Shown here one piece after another: positions 63,515 through 64,000 of a stretch of DNA of 64,000 nucleotides. Source of the DNA: Emticicia sp. 21SJ11W-3 (GTDB taxonomy: Bacteria; Bacteroidota; Bacteroidia; Cytophagales; Spirosomataceae); NCBI RefSeq assembly GCF_024138715.1, contig NZ_CP092074.1:1-64000 (forward strand), read 5' to 3'. The notes under the pieces are model-generated. The model was not told where the DNA came from, made no database searches, and was given only the letters and a program-made list of their open reading frames with translations. Numbering within the stretch: the first letter of the stretch is position 1; every line of letters begins with the position of its first letter. Position numbers and translations under genes: made by a program.

Positions 63515-63967
63515 ATGAAAAAAGTACTTGTGTTGTTTGTAGCAGCTGCCATAGGATTGGGCGGTTGCAAGGATGAAAAAATAGAAGCCTCATATCCTTC
63601 TTTTGAGGCAATGAGAGGGTCTGATTTACTTGGCCAATGGAAATTTAAAGGGTATTCAGACGGGAAAACGCCAAAGTTTGATGTAACAATGGAGTTAAAG
63701 AATGAGAAAGAGAAAGTTACAATTTACGGGCGTAGTTCAGTGAATTTTTATTTTGCCGAACCGATGGTTGACGAAAACAAAAGAACCTTCAGGATACCGG
63801 CAATTGGCTCAACAAAAATTGCTGGCACTCCTGATGCCAACTCTTTCGAGCTTACCTACTATGAAAGCCTGCGTAATGTTGAAAAATACGACTTGAAAGA
63901 CAGAAACATATTGGTATTGTATGTGTCATCACCGGCAAATGAAGCCTTGTATTTTGAGAAAAAGTAA
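63515..63967 (+). CDS. Lipoprotein, possibly META-domain-like
   Basis: A 150-residue lipoprotein (MKKVLVLFVAAAIGLGGC; lipid-bearing Cys18). The mature part has the flavour of a META/DUF306 domain: LLGQWKFKGYSDGK at the start, FRIPAIGSTKIAGTPDANSFELTYYESLRNVEKYDL and DRNILVLYV near the end, the order seen in HslJ-like proteins. The fit is moderate and the typical cysteines of HslJ are absent. The 280-base gap before it (63236-63514) holds only the lhgO terminator. It is the last gene in the window. Confidence 0.72.
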   Translation: MKKVLVLFVAAAIGLGGCKDEKIEASYPSFEAMRGSDLLGQWKFKGYSDGKTPKFDVTMELKNEKEKVTIYGRSSVNFYFAEPMVDENKRTFRIPAIGSTKIAGTPDANSFELTYYESLRNVEKYDLKDRNILVLYVSSPANEALYFEKK

Positions 63968-64000
63968 AAGAACAACCTAATTATTTAAATCAACCTACAT

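Overview
The window is a chromosomal segment of a member of the Bacteroidota, most likely a Cytophagales-type environmental bacterium. Supporting signs are a SusC/SusD outer-membrane pair, a PorP/SprF-type protein beside a PKD/CHU_C giant protein, a secreted enzyme-like protein with a type IX secretion (T9SS) C-terminal domain, a Bacteroidota-style -7 promoter motif (TAnnTTTG) in front of many genes, and an ATP synthase locus holding only atpD-atpC. Most genes are housekeeping genes in short, often convergent units. I found no rRNA, tRNA, CRISPR array, prophage or large genomic island.

Layout. 1-5.8 kb: truncated mfd, PPK2-type polyphosphate kinase, msrA, an aspartate aminotransferase and a small membrane protein. 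5.8-16.2 kb: a T9SS-secreted glycosidase-like protein, a polytopic membrane protein, an APC amino-acid permease and a divergent PorP / PKD-CHU_C pair. 16.4-27.4 kb: ruvB convergent with psd-yraN, a TPR membrane protein, a LolD/MacB-like ABC ATPase, DUF2911 and YwqK-like secreted proteins, aat, a short DsbD-type protein, a cyclophilin and moaA. 27.6-34.8 kb: atpD-atpC, a sugar MFS porter divergent from recF, a stand-alone rpsJ, pdhA and an SDR. 34.9-37.3 kb: MlaE/MlaF-like permease and ATPase with an AraC regulator. 37.4-43.3 kb: a REP-associated tyrosine transposase (RAYT), then leuC-leuD-leuA-like-[inserted GxxExxY element]-leuB. 43.4-51 kb: OmpH/Skp, murE, a second RAYT, a GH78 alpha-rhamnosidase, a CarboxypepD-reg protein and an M14 carboxypeptidase. 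51.3-64 kb: a lipoprotein, murF, a Prc/Tsp protease, SusC-SusD, a YdcF-like protein, lhgO and a META-like lipoprotein.

Two observations stand out. First, both RAYT genes carry, inside the reading frame, a perfect GTAG...CTAC palindrome. The two palindromes differ in sequence, yet lie in the same codon phase and at the equivalent place in the protein (codons 103 and 99, just after the HxH motif). A near-copy of the second lies just outside that gene, in the leader of murE. This looks like a transposase gene carrying its own substrate hairpin in-frame. Second, the leu operon is interrupted between leuA and leuB by a compact 473-bp element. It consists of a GxxExxY (PD-(D/E)XK-like) gene inside 40-bp inverted repeats that match at 38 of 40 positions and are themselves built from roughly 10-11-bp subrepeats. 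As RNA this would fold into a long stem enclosing the gene, resembling the intervening sequences of some 23S rRNAs.

Smaller leads are an orphan rpsJ, a palindrome over the recF -7 motif, a 13-bp hairpin between two candidate ruvB promoters, a 31-bp palindrome after aspC, a 22-codon hydrophobic micro-ORF overlapping the aat start, and an inverted-repeat remnant in front of moaA. All functional calls come from reading the sequence without database searches.
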